This document shows, in pieces, positions 52,688 through 61,745 of a stretch of 64,000 bases of DNA. The position numbers were made by a program, and so were the translations under genes. The notes beneath the pieces are model-generated. The model was not told the origin of the DNA. It saw only the letters and a list, made by a program, of their open reading frames with translations, and made no database searches. Within the stretch, counting starts at the first letter, position 1, and the number at the start of each line of letters is the position of its first letter. This DNA comes from Sediminicola sp. YIK13 (GTDB taxonomy: Bacteria; Bacteroidota; Bacteroidia; Flavobacteriales; Flavobacteriaceae), in the NCBI RefSeq assembly GCF_001430825.1, contig NZ_CP010535.1:1344501-1408500 (forward strand), given 5' to 3'.

Positions 52688-53410
52688 ATGACCACACTAG
52701 CAAGAATTACAATCGCAATTATTTTAGCACTCTTTGTCTCATCATGTGCCTTCGATATGAATTTTGGGGAAGGTAAAAAAGGCAATGGTATAGTTACCGA
52801 GGACAATAGGAATGTTTCTGAAGAATTTACAGAGGTTGCTGCCTCGGAAGGTTTGGATGTATATGTAACACAATCCAATGTGTTTAAAATTGATGTGGAG
52901 GCTGATGAAAATATTATAGACCTGATAGGTACAGATATAAAAAATGGCAAGCTTACCATACATGCCATAGAGAATATTGGAAGGGCAACAAAGAAAATAC
53001 ATGTGTCTTTACCTAAGATTACCGGTTTGTCTAGCTCCAGTGGTGCAGAATTAACAACGATGAATACCATTGAAGCTGAAAAAATATACTTAGATGCCAG
53101 TAGTGGGGCCGACTTGGAGGTTTCACTTATGGCCAATGAGGTTAATGCAGATGCCAGTAGTGGGGCCGACATCCAAATAGCCGGTAATGCAAACATGTTA
53201 TTTGCAGACGCCAGTAGTGGCGCGGATATTAAGGCCAAGAATCTAATGACCAAAATTTGTAATGCCGATGCCAGTAGTGGTGCAGATATTTCATTGAATG
53301 TATCGGAATCATTAACAGCGGATGCCAGTAGCGGTGCGGATATTACCTATACGGGTGCGGCTACCGTAAAAAAAAATAAATCCTCTTCTGGAAGTGTCCA
53401 TAAATACTAA
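52688..53410 (+). CDS. Head GIN domain (DUF2807) lipoprotein with DASSGAD repeats
   Basis: A 240-residue exported lipoprotein (LFVSSCAFDM). Residues 45-120 are the GIN/DUF2807 auto-transporter-adhesin head-like domain (TEVAASEGLDVYVTQSN, LTIHAIENIGRATKKIHVSL). The rest is a right-handed beta-helix of rungs each marked by DASSGAD. Five near-identical rungs occur 18-20 residues apart, preceded by a diverged one (SSSSGAEL). Such heads sit on the cell surface or periplasm and often go with PspC and PadR genes. Last gene of that operon, with a strong terminator behind. Confidence 0.92.
   Translation: MTTLARITIAIILALFVSSCAFDMNFGEGKKGNGIVTEDNRNVSEEFTEVAASEGLDVYVTQSNVFKIDVEADENIIDLIGTDIKNGKLTIHAIENIGRATKKIHVSLPKITGLSSSSGAELTTMNTIEAEKIYLDASSGADLEVSLMANEVNADASSGADIQIAGNANMLFADASSGADIKAKNLMTKICNADASSGADISLNVSESLTADASSGADITYTGAATVKKNKSSSGSVHKY
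53093..53343 (+). repeat. Five tandem DASSGAD-coding repeat units
   Basis: The unit beginning GA[TC]GCCAGTAG starts at 53093, 53150, 53207, 53267 and 53321. Spacings are 57, 57, 60 and 54 nt, all whole codons, so the reading frame and the beta-helix rung are preserved. It is a coding repeat, not a CRISPR or mobile element. Confidence 0.9.
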
Positions 53411-53437
53411 AAAAGTATTCAAATAGAATTTGCTCAG

Positions 53438-53470
53438 CCCACTGAAATTTCAGTGGGTTTTGATTTTTTT
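53438..53470 (+). terminator. Terminator after the GIN-domain gene
   Basis: A 7-bp stem (53438-53444 with 53451-53457) with the loop AAATTT is followed by TTTTGATTTTTTT. Confidence 0.85.
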
Positions 53471-53510
53471 GTACCCTGCTAATACATATCTTAGTTAAAA
53501 TGATTTGCAC

Positions 53511-54524
53511 ATGAAGCTAAGCTTAAAAAAATATGTATTACCCCTAAAACACACCTTCAGTATTTCTAGGGAGTCACACAATTTTCAAGATACCTTGATT
53601 GCCTGTTTGTCCCACCATGGAGAAACTGGTTATGGGGAGGCAACATCCAATCCGTATTACAAGATTACCTTGGAGAGCATGGAACAAGAAATTGAGGCCA
53701 TAAAAAAGGAAATTGAATCTTTTGATTTTACTACTCCTGAAAAATTCCATGCTTTTTTAAATACAAAGAAATTAAGCAATTTTGCCTTATGTGCTCTGGA
53801 CTTAGCCGCCCATGACCTATATGGTAAACTACTGAAAAAACCACTATACAGTATTTGGGGAACCGATAACTCCTCCTACCCCATTACCAATTACACGATC
53901 GGATTGGATACGTTGGAAAAAATGGTTGAAAAAATTAAAGAATTTCCATGGCCCATCTACAAGATAAAACTGGGAACAGATCATGACGTTGCCATTATAC
54001 GGGAATTAAGAAAACATACCGATTCCATTTTTCGGGTAGATGCCAATTGTGCATGGACGGCTGAAGAGACCATCCATAACGCCCCTTTACTTAAAGAGCT
54101 GGGCGTAGAATTTTTGGAACAACCATTAAAGGCCGATGATTGGAACGGCATGGAACTAGTATCCCACCACAGTGTGCTGCCTACCATTGCAGATGAAAGT
54201 TGTATTGTAGAATCTGATGTTGAAAAGTGTGGGTTACATTATAATGGCATCAATATAAAACTCACCAAATGTGGGGGCCTCACTCCTGCCCTGAGAATGA
54301 TTGGCAAGGGCAAGGAGTTGGGGCTAAAGGTAATGGTGGGGTGCATGACCGAATCCTCTGTAGGTATCTCCGCAATTGCCCAACTCTTACCTCAGTTGGA
54401 TTATGTGGATATGGACGGGGCATTACTATTGAAAGAGGATATTGCAGATGGAATAAAAATATTGGAGCATGGAAAACTTATTTTCCCCACCTTGGGTGGA
54501 AGCGGTATAACCCTAAAAGCATGA
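53511..54524 (+). CDS. Dipeptide epimerase (L-Ala-D/L-Glu epimerase type)
   Basis: A 337-residue enolase-superfamily enzyme that epimerises the second residue of a dipeptide, usually L-Ala-D-Glu from peptidoglycan turnover. The KxK pair is Lys151-Lys153 (YKIKLG). Metal ligands are Asp178 (DANCAW), Glu203 (LEQPL) and Asp228 (DESC). The second acid/base Lys is in KLTKCGG (Lys253). The DxD motif that marks dipeptide specificity is present (Asp300-Met-Asp302). ATG 53511 starts the usual N-terminus. Its stop overlaps the next ATG as ATGA, so the two enzymes are translated together. Confidence 0.92.
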   Translation: MKLSLKKYVLPLKHTFSISRESHNFQDTLIACLSHHGETGYGEATSNPYYKITLESMEQEIEAIKKEIESFDFTTPEKFHAFLNTKKLSNFALCALDLAAHDLYGKLLKKPLYSIWGTDNSSYPITNYTIGLDTLEKMVEKIKEFPWPIYKIKLGTDHDVAIIRELRKHTDSIFRVDANCAWTAEETIHNAPLLKELGVEFLEQPLKADDWNGMELVSHHSVLPTIADESCIVESDVEKCGLHYNGINIKLTKCGGLTPALRMIGKGKELGLKVMVGCMTESSVGISAIAQLLPQLDYVDMDGALLLKEDIADGIKILEHGKLIFPTLGGSGITLKA

Positions 54525-55579
54525 TCCATTACATTGATGAATTTCCAGGAAGAGAAATTAAGATAGGTGATCAAAACTACCTGTATTTTGGGGGAACGGC
54601 CTATTTAGGACTTCAAACCGATAAAAGATTTCAACGTATCCTTATTAGGAACATAAGAAAATATGGAACTAATTATGGGGCCTCCAGAATCTCCAACATC
54701 AGATTGTCCGTCTATGATCAGGCTGAGAATTACTTGACAAAACTGGTTGGGAGTGAGGCATGTAGCACCCTCTCCTCGGGCTATCTTGCCGGGCAATTTG
54801 TTAGTCAGTATTTTAATTCCAGCGCTTATAAAGTCTTTTACGCTCCAAACTCCCACCCAGCCCTACATCTATCCGAAAATAATACCAGCTGCACCTATGA
54901 AGATCTAAAAAGGGAGTTGGAGGTTTATTTAAAACAACCAAGTGCCGGCACCCCTGTGGTCTTTTTGGATGCCATTGATTTTACGGGCAATAGCTACCCA
55001 AATTTCAACGGCCTCAAGACGATGCCTTTAAATAAGATCATCGTTGTTGCCGATGATTCCCATGGAATTGGTGTTGTAGGTGATAATGGGGGTGGTGTTT
55101 TTAAAACTCTATTGGCCTTGGGAGCTAGGGAAATAATTGTTTGTTGTTCCTTGGGTAAAGGGTTTGGTTTACAGGCGGGAGCAGTTTTTGGGACAAGAAA
55201 AAGAATCCAATCCATGACAGAAACCGCTTTCTATGGTGGAGCTAGTCCGGCTACCCCGGCTACCCTAGCGACAATATTGGATACTGGGGAAATATTGGCA
55301 AACAAAAGAGAAAAATTGAACAAGCGAATGCTTCAGTTTAGAAAACAACTTCCCGAAAACCATAATTTTAGCATCATGGACGGGCACCCTGCCATTAGCT
55401 TTGCAAACAAGGAATTCACGTTTTATTTAGAGAAAAACAACATTATAGTTACCAATTTTCCATATCCAAATGAAGATTCTTCTACAATGAGCAGAATTGT
55501 GCTCAGTTCATCCCACAAGAAAAAAGATCTCTCAAAATTGAGCCACTTGATCAAAAAGTATTTTTCTGCACAAATATGA
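54521..55579 (+). CDS. PLP-dependent aminotransferase/AONS-like alpha-oxoamine synthase family protein
   Basis: A 352-residue fold-type I PLP enzyme resembling 8-amino-7-oxononanoate synthase and its relatives. It has the substrate-side start NYLYFGGTAYLGL, the Asp/His pair DDSHGIGVVGDNGG (Asp178/His181), and the Schiff-base Lys213 in CSLGKGFGLQAG. It is shorter than typical AONS (about 385-400). The ATGA overlap with the dipeptide epimerase argues against biotin synthesis and for a linked peptide or amino-acid step; the real substrate is unknown. ATG 54521 is the overlapping start; the longer upstream frame lies inside the epimerase gene in another frame. Confidence 0.88.
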   Translation: MIHYIDEFPGREIKIGDQNYLYFGGTAYLGLQTDKRFQRILIRNIRKYGTNYGASRISNIRLSVYDQAENYLTKLVGSEACSTLSSGYLAGQFVSQYFNSSAYKVFYAPNSHPALHLSENNTSCTYEDLKRELEVYLKQPSAGTPVVFLDAIDFTGNSYPNFNGLKTMPLNKIIVVADDSHGIGVVGDNGGGVFKTLLALGAREIIVCCSLGKGFGLQAGAVFGTRKRIQSMTETAFYGGASPATPATLATILDTGEILANKREKLNKRMLQFRKQLPENHNFSIMDGHPAISFANKEFTFYLEKNNIIVTNFPYPNEDSSTMSRIVLSSSHKKKDLSKLSHLIKKYFSAQI

Positions 55580-55693
55580 TCCTAATCATTGTTTTTGATC
55601 CCCTAAATATAAACTTTGAATTATTATGTATTTTATAAAATATATTGTAACTTTTTAGTGAATATTTACTAACCATCACAAAACCTTACAGCA

Positions 55694-56140
55694 ATGAAAA
55701 AAATTTTAGGATTTATATTTATAATGCTCTTCATGGTTTCAGCCACTAAATACACTACTGAAGATGAAAGCAGTATGCATACTATAGAAGGTACTTGGGA
55801 ACTCCAAAATTTTTATCAGTACGACGGACAGAATGTAATCGATACCACACCTACGTCTGTTGGGTTCCGACAGGTAAAAATGTACTATAACGGAAAAATA
55901 ATGTGGTCTCGAACTTCGTCAGAAGAAATTGCAGGAAGATTTGGCTATGGCACCTACAAAATAACCCCGGACAGGCTTATTGAAACCATCGAATACGGAG
56001 ATGGCCAAATGATGAAGGCCCTTGATACTATTCGTCAATTTACCTTTGAACTAATATTGGAAGATGAAACCTATAGTCAAATTCAAATGGATGAATTTGG
56101 AAACAGGATTTCCTCAGAAAATTATAAGCGTATAGATTAA
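55694..56140 (+). CDS. Exported lipocalin-like protein
   Basis: A 148-residue exported protein with a signal peptide (FIFIMLFMVSATK). The mature part begins with IEGTWELQNFYQYDGQN, then GFRQVKMYYNGKIMWSR and GYGTYKITPDRLIETIEYGD, the pattern of small lipocalin-like domains (the G-x-W near the start). It could bind a small hydrophobic ligand; that is by analogy only. It follows the PLP-enzyme gene after 114 nt and ends at a strong terminator. Confidence 0.72.
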   Translation: MKKILGFIFIMLFMVSATKYTTEDESSMHTIEGTWELQNFYQYDGQNVIDTTPTSVGFRQVKMYYNGKIMWSRTSSEEIAGRFGYGTYKITPDRLIETIEYGDGQMMKALDTIRQFTFELILEDETYSQIQMDEFGNRISSENYKRID

Positions 56141-56160
56141 AAACATATACCTGTTAAAAC

Positions 56161-56192
56161 AAAAAAACAGCTGTAAATACAGCTGTTTTTTT
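56161..56192. terminator. Bidirectional terminator between the lipocalin-like gene and trxB
   Basis: A long near-perfect palindrome: an A-run, then CAGCTGTA, two A, then TACAGCTG and a T-run of seven. The symmetric A and T tracts let it work for both converging genes. Confidence 0.88.
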
Positions 56193-56213
56193 GTTGCTTA
56201 TTTTCAAATTAGA

Positions 56214-57179
56214 TTATACCACTTCCTTTGCAGTTTCAATGGTAGCCAAATAACGCTCAGCGTCCAAAGCTGCCATACAACCAGTTCCTGCAGCAGTTAC
56301 TGCCTGTCTGTATTCTTTATCCTGCACATCTCCACTGGCAAATACTCCTGGCATACTGGTTTTGGTAGTTTTCCCTTTGGTAATTATATACCCGGTTTCG
56401 TCCATTTCCAATTTGCCTTTAAAGATATCTGTGTTGGGCTTGTGTCCGATGGCTATAAACAGACCCGTTATGGCTATCTCTTCCTTCTCCCCTGTTTGAT
56501 TGTTCACTATACGTAATCCTTCCACAACCTGCTCTCCCAATACTTCGTCAACCTCCGTATTGTACCGTATGTCAATATTGGGTAAATTATTGACCCTATG
56601 CTGCATGGCTTTTGAGGCCCTCATTTCATCCCTACGGACCAACATGGTTACCTTTTTACAGATATTTGCCAAATAAGATGCTTCTTCCGCTGCCGTATCA
56701 CCAGCACCTACAATTGCTACTTCTTGTCCTTTATAGAAGAACCCATCGCAAACCGCACAGGCGGAAACTCCCCCACCTCTAAGTCGCTGTTCACTTGGAA
56801 TATTCAAATATTTTGCGGTTGCACCGGTAGAAATAATTATGGTCTCCGCTTCAACAACCTTGTCATCATCTACAGTAGCTCTGTGTATGCCTCCAACTTC
56901 ATCACTGAATTCAACAGCTGTTACCATTCCAATGCGTACTTCGGTTCCAAAACGCTCCGCCTGTTGTTGCAACTGTACCATCATGGTTGGCCCATCTATC
57001 CCCTCAGGATAACCTGGAAAGTTATCTACCTCGGTAGTTGTGGTCAATTGTCCTCCAGGTTCCATTCCTGTGTACACTACAGGCTTCAAATCTGCCCTCG
57101 CAGCATAAATGGCTGCAGTATATCCTGCTGGTCCTGAACCTATAATCAATGTTTTTATTCTTTCTATTTTTTCTGACAT
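56214..57179 (-). CDS. trxB: Thioredoxin reductase
   Basis: A 321-residue NADPH-thioredoxin reductase. FAD binding is at IIGSGPAGYTAAIYAARADL; the redox disulfide is Cys141-Cys144 (SACAVCDGFF); NADPH binding is at AIVGAGDTAAEEASYL; the last FAD contact is GVFASGDVQDKEYRQAVTAA. All features and the length are standard. ATG 57179 is preferred over a start two codons upstream. A well-placed promoter candidate lies just upstream. Confidence 0.96.
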   Translation of the reverse strand: MSEKIERIKTLIIGSGPAGYTAAIYAARADLKPVVYTGMEPGGQLTTTTEVDNFPGYPEGIDGPTMMVQLQQQAERFGTEVRIGMVTAVEFSDEVGGIHRATVDDDKVVEAETIIISTGATAKYLNIPSEQRLRGGGVSACAVCDGFFYKGQEVAIVGAGDTAAEEASYLANICKKVTMLVRRDEMRASKAMQHRVNNLPNIDIRYNTEVDEVLGEQVVEGLRIVNNQTGEKEEIAITGLFIAIGHKPNTDIFKGKLEMDETGYIITKGKTTKTSMPGVFASGDVQDKEYRQAVTAAGTGCMAALDAERYLATIETAKEVV

Positions 57180-57204
57180 AATCAAATCTTCACATATTAC
57201 ATTA

Positions 57205-57241
57205 CAAAAGTAGGTTTTTACTCAAAAAACTTACCGTCAAA
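57205..57241 (-). promoter_or_regulatory. Candidate trxB promoter (TTTG-N25-TACTTTTG)
   Basis: On the leftward strand an exact TAnnTTTG (57205-57212) lies 26 nt before the trxB ATG, with TTTG (57238-57241) 25 nt further out, a little longer than the usual 17-23 nt. Confidence 0.45.
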
Positions 57242-57533
57242 GTTATCAAAAGTTATTATACCCCAAAAGATAAAAGATATAAGCCTTCCAATCCACATTA
57301 AAAAGAAGTAATTGTGCTTAAAAAAGTATGGATACCAACTTCTCATAATATTGGCATATGTTGTTCTTCGGAATATATTGGGACAATTGGCTATTTATAT
57401 AGTGACATATTAGAAATCAATCGCGAATTAAATCAACTTATCCATCGTTTGTGATATTGCTGCAATGGTCATTAATTCCCGTAATTGTTTGAAAATTATT
57501 AGATTTACAAAGGCCCAATCCTAAAATTGGCAT

Positions 57534-57541
57534 TAGATTTG
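57534..57541 (+). promoter_or_regulatory. Candidate -7 box TAGATTTG before the dikinase-like gene
   Basis: An exact TAnnTTTG match 30 nt upstream of ATG 57572. No clear -33 element at normal spacing. The 392-nt gap 57180-57571 otherwise holds only the trxB promoter candidate. Confidence 0.42.
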
Positions 57542-57571
57542 ACTATCAAATTATTACATATATCTTACTTC

Positions 57572-60478
57572 ATGAAAAAACATCTATTCTGCACTATAAT
57601 CTCCGTACTCATATGTACTCTAGCGGTTGCCCAAAAAGTTTCTGACAAGCAGATTACAGAGCAGGTGGCACTCTATAAAAATGATATCCGTGGTCCTTAT
57701 AAGGATATCCGTTGGTTCTGCACAGATGGGAGTATCCGTCAACCAAAGGATCCTTGTCCAAAAGATATTGGCCCTGGCGTACAACATGCCCGTTATAAAG
57801 ATGCCGTCGTAAATCTCGGAAATAGCAACCATATTTTCCTAGGACAAATTTTGGCCTATACGGACAAAAAAGAGTTTTGGGACCCAGAGCACAACCACTC
57901 CCGTCTAAAGCAATACCAACTGGAAAAATACCTAAGAAGTGTAGATGACGGATGGATTTTAAGAAAGGGACAGTTTTATAGGGGATCCGTGCAGGCCGAA
58001 GATGAAGAAGCATGGGGAATAGATTTTTACAACTGGCTCCTGGCCAAGGATGAAGTAATTTCCCAAAACTTTTATCTGGTCAGACAATCCTTAAAAGCCA
58101 TCCCTCATAAAGGGGATGACAACCTGGCCCAGTTAATGAGGAGTCAGTCTAAAGTAATTTCCGATCTATACGAGCCTTTTATGGACTTAAGGGTGAAGAT
58201 CCACGGACAGCCCGAATTTGGGGATATTGAGAGGGTCGTAGCTTTTCAAAATAAAAATGCTTCCAAATTAACCTCAGATCTGAATACCAAAATCAAAGAA
58301 CTGGTTTCCACAATGACCAAATTCTACCAACCTGTAGATATAAAATCGCTCTGGGAAAAAGCCACGCTTATAAAGAATACCCCTTTGGGTGAAATCATTA
58401 GTGATTATGTTTCCAATAATTACAATTCCACTGAAGTTTCTCAATTGGTACCGGCAACTGCAGAAGTGATCCTTCAAATTAGGAAAGGCATATTGGCCGA
58501 AAAGCGACCTTTGGCCCGATTACAATTATTGGATTTCTCCTTAAAGCTAGAGGAATTGATATTTAAATCCTCTCCCAACTGGCAGCCAGCGGAACTGCAA
58601 GGTCTATTGGAAAAAATTTGTTATCTGGGGATGGCCACGGCCGGATCCGGATATATTGAACTTAATGAATGGGAGCAGATCAATAGTGACATTCAGTCCT
58701 ATCACAATCCTACAATGACTTTGGCCGAACTAAACGCCCTCCTCGAAACTGCAAGAAGGGAAGTGGAATGGAGTGCCTCCATGGTAAAGGCCAATTATGA
58801 AGATATAGTAAATGAATATACCGCCTTTGAGCCAAAGGCGTATGGCTTCATAGACGACAGAATACGTGGGTCCATTGCCCTGAATTTAGGGGAGAGTGTT
58901 GGACAACTTGGCGACTTCATTGCCAAGGAATCATCCCTTTCCAATAAGGTTATGGATATTCCCAACCAAAGTGCAATGCGGGGTCTAAACCCTGGGTATG
59001 CTTATGGGGAGCTTGTGGTGATTGATGGGACCCCGGATGACATTGAGGTATCTTCAAACAAAATCTACATCTTTCAACGGCCCCCTTCAGACTTAAAACC
59101 TGTAGCAGGGATAGCAACTGTATCGGAAGGGAACATGGTTTCCCATGTACAACTATTGGCTCGAAATCTCGGAATCCCCAATGCCGCCCTATCGGATCAA
59201 AATCTACAGAGTCTAAAAAAATTCGATGGACAAAAAGTATTCTATGCCGTCTCCAATAAGGGAAATGTCATATTAAAATTGGAACGTGAAATGACCGGAG
59301 AAGAGCGTTCCCTTTTTTCCAAAAAAGAACGTAGTGCAGAAAAAATTGCAGTCCCCATTGAACAAATTCGCTTGGATGAAACCAATATTTTAAATCTAAG
59401 AAGCGTTGATGCCTCGGATTCCGGTAAACTTTGCGGTCCCAAAGCTGCGAACTTAGGGCAACTAAAGAAAATGTTCCCGGACAAGGTCGTTGAGGGCTTG
59501 GTCATTCCTTTTGGAATTTTCAGGGTTCATATGGACCAAATAATGGACGGACAAACCGTTTCTTACTGGAAGTTCCTAAATAATATGTTCAAGGAGGCAG
59601 ATAGGATGAGGTCAGAGAATATCTTAGAAGCAGAGGTTGAAAATTATCAATTGCGCCAACTGGAAATATTGAGAAACGCCATTAAAAAGATGGAACTACA
59701 GCCCCAGTTCGTAGAACAGCTCGATAAAGATTTCCAATCTATATTGGGCAAAAAAATGGGAGAAATACCTGTATTCCTAAGAAGCGATACCAACATGGAA
59801 GATCTAAAGGATTTTTCCGGGGCTGGCCTCAACCTTACCCTTTTTAATGTTGTCGACCGTGAAAAAATTCTTCAGGGAATTAAAGATGTTTGGGCCTCCC
59901 CCTATACCGAACGCAGTTTTAAATGGAGGCAAAAATATTTATTGAACCCAGAAAATGTTTTCCCTTCTATATTGGTAATTCCAAGTGTGGATGTTGATTA
60001 TTCCGGTGTAATGATTACCAAAGGAATAAGCTCTGGCAACGATAAGGATCTAACTATTGCCTTTAGCCGTGGTGCAGGGGGTGCTGTAGATGGGCAGTCG
60101 GCAGAATCCTATCTGGTGAAAGCCTCAGGTGGGGAGGAGTTACTTGCCCCGGCTAGGGAACCGTACCACAATACCCTTCCTGTTACTGGAGGTACAGGAA
60201 AAAAACAGGTGACCTTTGAAAACACCATTCTCAACGGTCAAAATATCAAGGAGATAAGGGAATTGGCAAAAACCATTCGGGAAACCTTGCCCAAAGCCAC
60301 TAATTCCGATTACAAAGGGGCTTATGATGTGGAAATGGGCTTTCAAAACAATAAATTATGGCTATTTCAAATAAGGCCTTTTGTAGAGAACAAAAAAGCA
60401 TTGAGCTCTGGATACTTGGAATCCATCACCCCTAAAATTGATACCACAAAAAAAATTGCACTTTCAAATAAGATATAA
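57572..60478 (+). CDS. Exported PEP/pyruvate-binding dikinase-like protein
   Basis: A 968-residue protein with a strong signal peptide (ISVLICTLAVAQ). The N-terminal 470 residues are unrecognised and mostly helical. A PEP-utilising phosphohistidine domain lies at about 485-575 with the likely phospho-His525 in MVSHVQLLARNLGIPN. A PPDK_N-type ATP-binding domain lies at about 618-955 (CGPKAANLGQLKKMF, VFLRSDTNMEDLKDFSGAGL, LWLFQIRPF). The order phosphohistidine then ATP-binding, with no PEP-binding barrel, is that of glucan water dikinase, not of PEP synthase or rifampin phosphotransferase. The substrate and the source of ATP outside the cytoplasm are unclear. It is 1 nt from the next gene. Confidence 0.85.
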   Translation: MKKHLFCTIISVLICTLAVAQKVSDKQITEQVALYKNDIRGPYKDIRWFCTDGSIRQPKDPCPKDIGPGVQHARYKDAVVNLGNSNHIFLGQILAYTDKKEFWDPEHNHSRLKQYQLEKYLRSVDDGWILRKGQFYRGSVQAEDEEAWGIDFYNWLLAKDEVISQNFYLVRQSLKAIPHKGDDNLAQLMRSQSKVISDLYEPFMDLRVKIHGQPEFGDIERVVAFQNKNASKLTSDLNTKIKELVSTMTKFYQPVDIKSLWEKATLIKNTPLGEIISDYVSNNYNSTEVSQLVPATAEVILQIRKGILAEKRPLARLQLLDFSLKLEELIFKSSPNWQPAELQGLLEKICYLGMATAGSGYIELNEWEQINSDIQSYHNPTMTLAELNALLETARREVEWSASMVKANYEDIVNEYTAFEPKAYGFIDDRIRGSIALNLGESVGQLGDFIAKESSLSNKVMDIPNQSAMRGLNPGYAYGELVVIDGTPDDIEVSSNKIYIFQRPPSDLKPVAGIATVSEGNMVSHVQLLARNLGIPNAALSDQNLQSLKKFDGQKVFYAVSNKGNVILKLEREMTGEERSLFSKKERSAEKIAVPIEQIRLDETNILNLRSVDASDSGKLCGPKAANLGQLKKMFPDKVVEGLVIPFGIFRVHMDQIMDGQTVSYWKFLNNMFKEADRMRSENILEAEVENYQLRQLEILRNAIKKMELQPQFVEQLDKDFQSILGKKMGEIPVFLRSDTNMEDLKDFSGAGLNLTLFNVVDREKILQGIKDVWASPYTERSFKWRQKYLLNPENVFPSILVIPSVDVDYSGVMITKGISSGNDKDLTIAFSRGAGGAVDGQSAESYLVKASGGEELLAPAREPYHNTLPVTGGTGKKQVTFENTILNGQNIKEIRELAKTIRETLPKATNSDYKGAYDVEMGFQNNKLWLFQIRPFVENKKALSSGYLESITPKIDTTKKIALSNKI

Positions 60479-60479
60479 A

Positions 60480-61742
60480 ATGAAAAAATATATTAAATAC
60501 ATTGTTTTAATAGTTATCTGTTCCGCCTTTACCACTATGAACTATTATCCCATAGATGGGTATGCCCTTACGGGTATCAAGCGATTGAAAAGATTGGAAC
60601 TTATTAAAAGTGGGGAAATAAAGGATGCCGCTACCTTGCCTCCGGGGGCCTTAAAATCCTACTCTGAAATTGAGCTCAACCTGCTATCACGAAGTAAGGA
60701 CAGCGTTGGCGATTTGTTGGTGACCGATGCCGATTTTCAAAAGGAGATCAGTGGACTGTTCAGAGGTTTGGACAAGAGTTATTCCCTTACCGTATTAGAT
60801 ATCTCGGATGTGGATAACATCAGGTATGCAGAGCGCAATGAAACCTCTGGTTATCAGCCCGGCAGTGTAGGAAAAATAGCAGTCTTGAACGGACTTTTTA
60901 CCCAACTGGCCAATATCTATCCTGATTCTTGGGAAAGTAGAACTGCCCTCTTGAGGGATAAATCGGTGAAAGCCGGCGTTTGGGGTCTAACAGATGAACA
61001 TACCATTCCTATCTATAACATTGAAACTAAAAAATTAGTAAAAAGACAGGTAATTGCCAGTGATGTATTCACCCTATACGAATGGGCAGACCATATGATG
61101 TCGGTCAGTAATAATGGCGCCGCTAGTATTTTATGGAGAGAGGTGCTATTGATGGCCGCCTTTGGAAAAGATTATCCTGCCCTTACCCAAGAAGAGGCAG
61201 ATGCTTATTTTAAAAATACGCCAAGAAAGGAACTTACAGATCTGGGTAATGATGTGGTAAACCTACCGCTACGGACATTAGGCATTACTAGCGATGAGTG
61301 GCGTTTGGGAAGCTTTTTCACAAAAGGGGCAAATACCTATGTTGGTGATAAAGGTGGTAGTATTGGGACTCCTATCGGATTAATGAAATTTCTGGTTCAA
61401 TTGGAGCAAGGAAACGTGGTAGACAAGGCATCGAGTTTGGAAATGAAACGATTGATGTATATGACAGACCGGAGGATACGTTATGCACAATCCCCTGTAT
61501 TGAAGGAAGCCGCGGTTTACTTTAAATCGGGAAGTTTATATAAATGTGACCGGTCCAAGGGCGAGGCCTGTGGCAAATATATGGGGAATGTAAGTAACTT
61601 TATGAATTCCGTTGCCATAATAGAACATCCGGATAATTGCAGGTATATGGTAGTATTGATGACCAATGTTCTTCGCAAAAATTCAGCTACGGACCATATG
61701 ATGCTAGCATCGAGTATAGATAAGATTGTGCGAAAAAAATAG
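60480..61742 (+). CDS. Exported serine hydrolase of the beta-lactamase fold
   Basis: A 420-residue exported protein with a signal or anchor helix (IVLIVICSAFTTM). It carries the three active-site motifs of penicillin-recognising enzymes: SxxK at Ser129-Lys132 (GSVGK), SxN at Ser210-Asn212 (SNN) and KSG at Lys349-Gly351. There is no class-specific Omega-loop that I can identify, so peptidase, esterase and carboxypeptidase are all possible. Three extra Cys follow KSG (CDRSKGEACGKY). ATG 60480 follows the dikinase-like stop after one base, so the pair is one operon. Confidence 0.85.
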   Translation: MKKYIKYIVLIVICSAFTTMNYYPIDGYALTGIKRLKRLELIKSGEIKDAATLPPGALKSYSEIELNLLSRSKDSVGDLLVTDADFQKEISGLFRGLDKSYSLTVLDISDVDNIRYAERNETSGYQPGSVGKIAVLNGLFTQLANIYPDSWESRTALLRDKSVKAGVWGLTDEHTIPIYNIETKKLVKRQVIASDVFTLYEWADHMMSVSNNGAASILWREVLLMAAFGKDYPALTQEEADAYFKNTPRKELTDLGNDVVNLPLRTLGITSDEWRLGSFFTKGANTYVGDKGGSIGTPIGLMKFLVQLEQGNVVDKASSLEMKRLMYMTDRRIRYAQSPVLKEAAVYFKSGSLYKCDRSKGEACGKYMGNVSNFMNSVAIIEHPDNCRYMVVLMTNVLRKNSATDHMMLASSIDKIVRKK

Positions 61743-61745
61743 TAC

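Noticed and set aside
53093-53343. Regular repeats considered as a CRISPR array or minisatellite
   Set aside because: Units are 54-60 nt, all in frame, and code for beta-helix rungs of the GIN protein. The short conserved core is not a CRISPR repeat with spacers, and no cas genes are present.
54269-54520. N-terminal extension of the PLP enzyme
   Set aside because: The upstream frame lies within the epimerase gene in another frame and is unlike any PLP-enzyme N-terminus. The ATGA start at 54521 fits the family.
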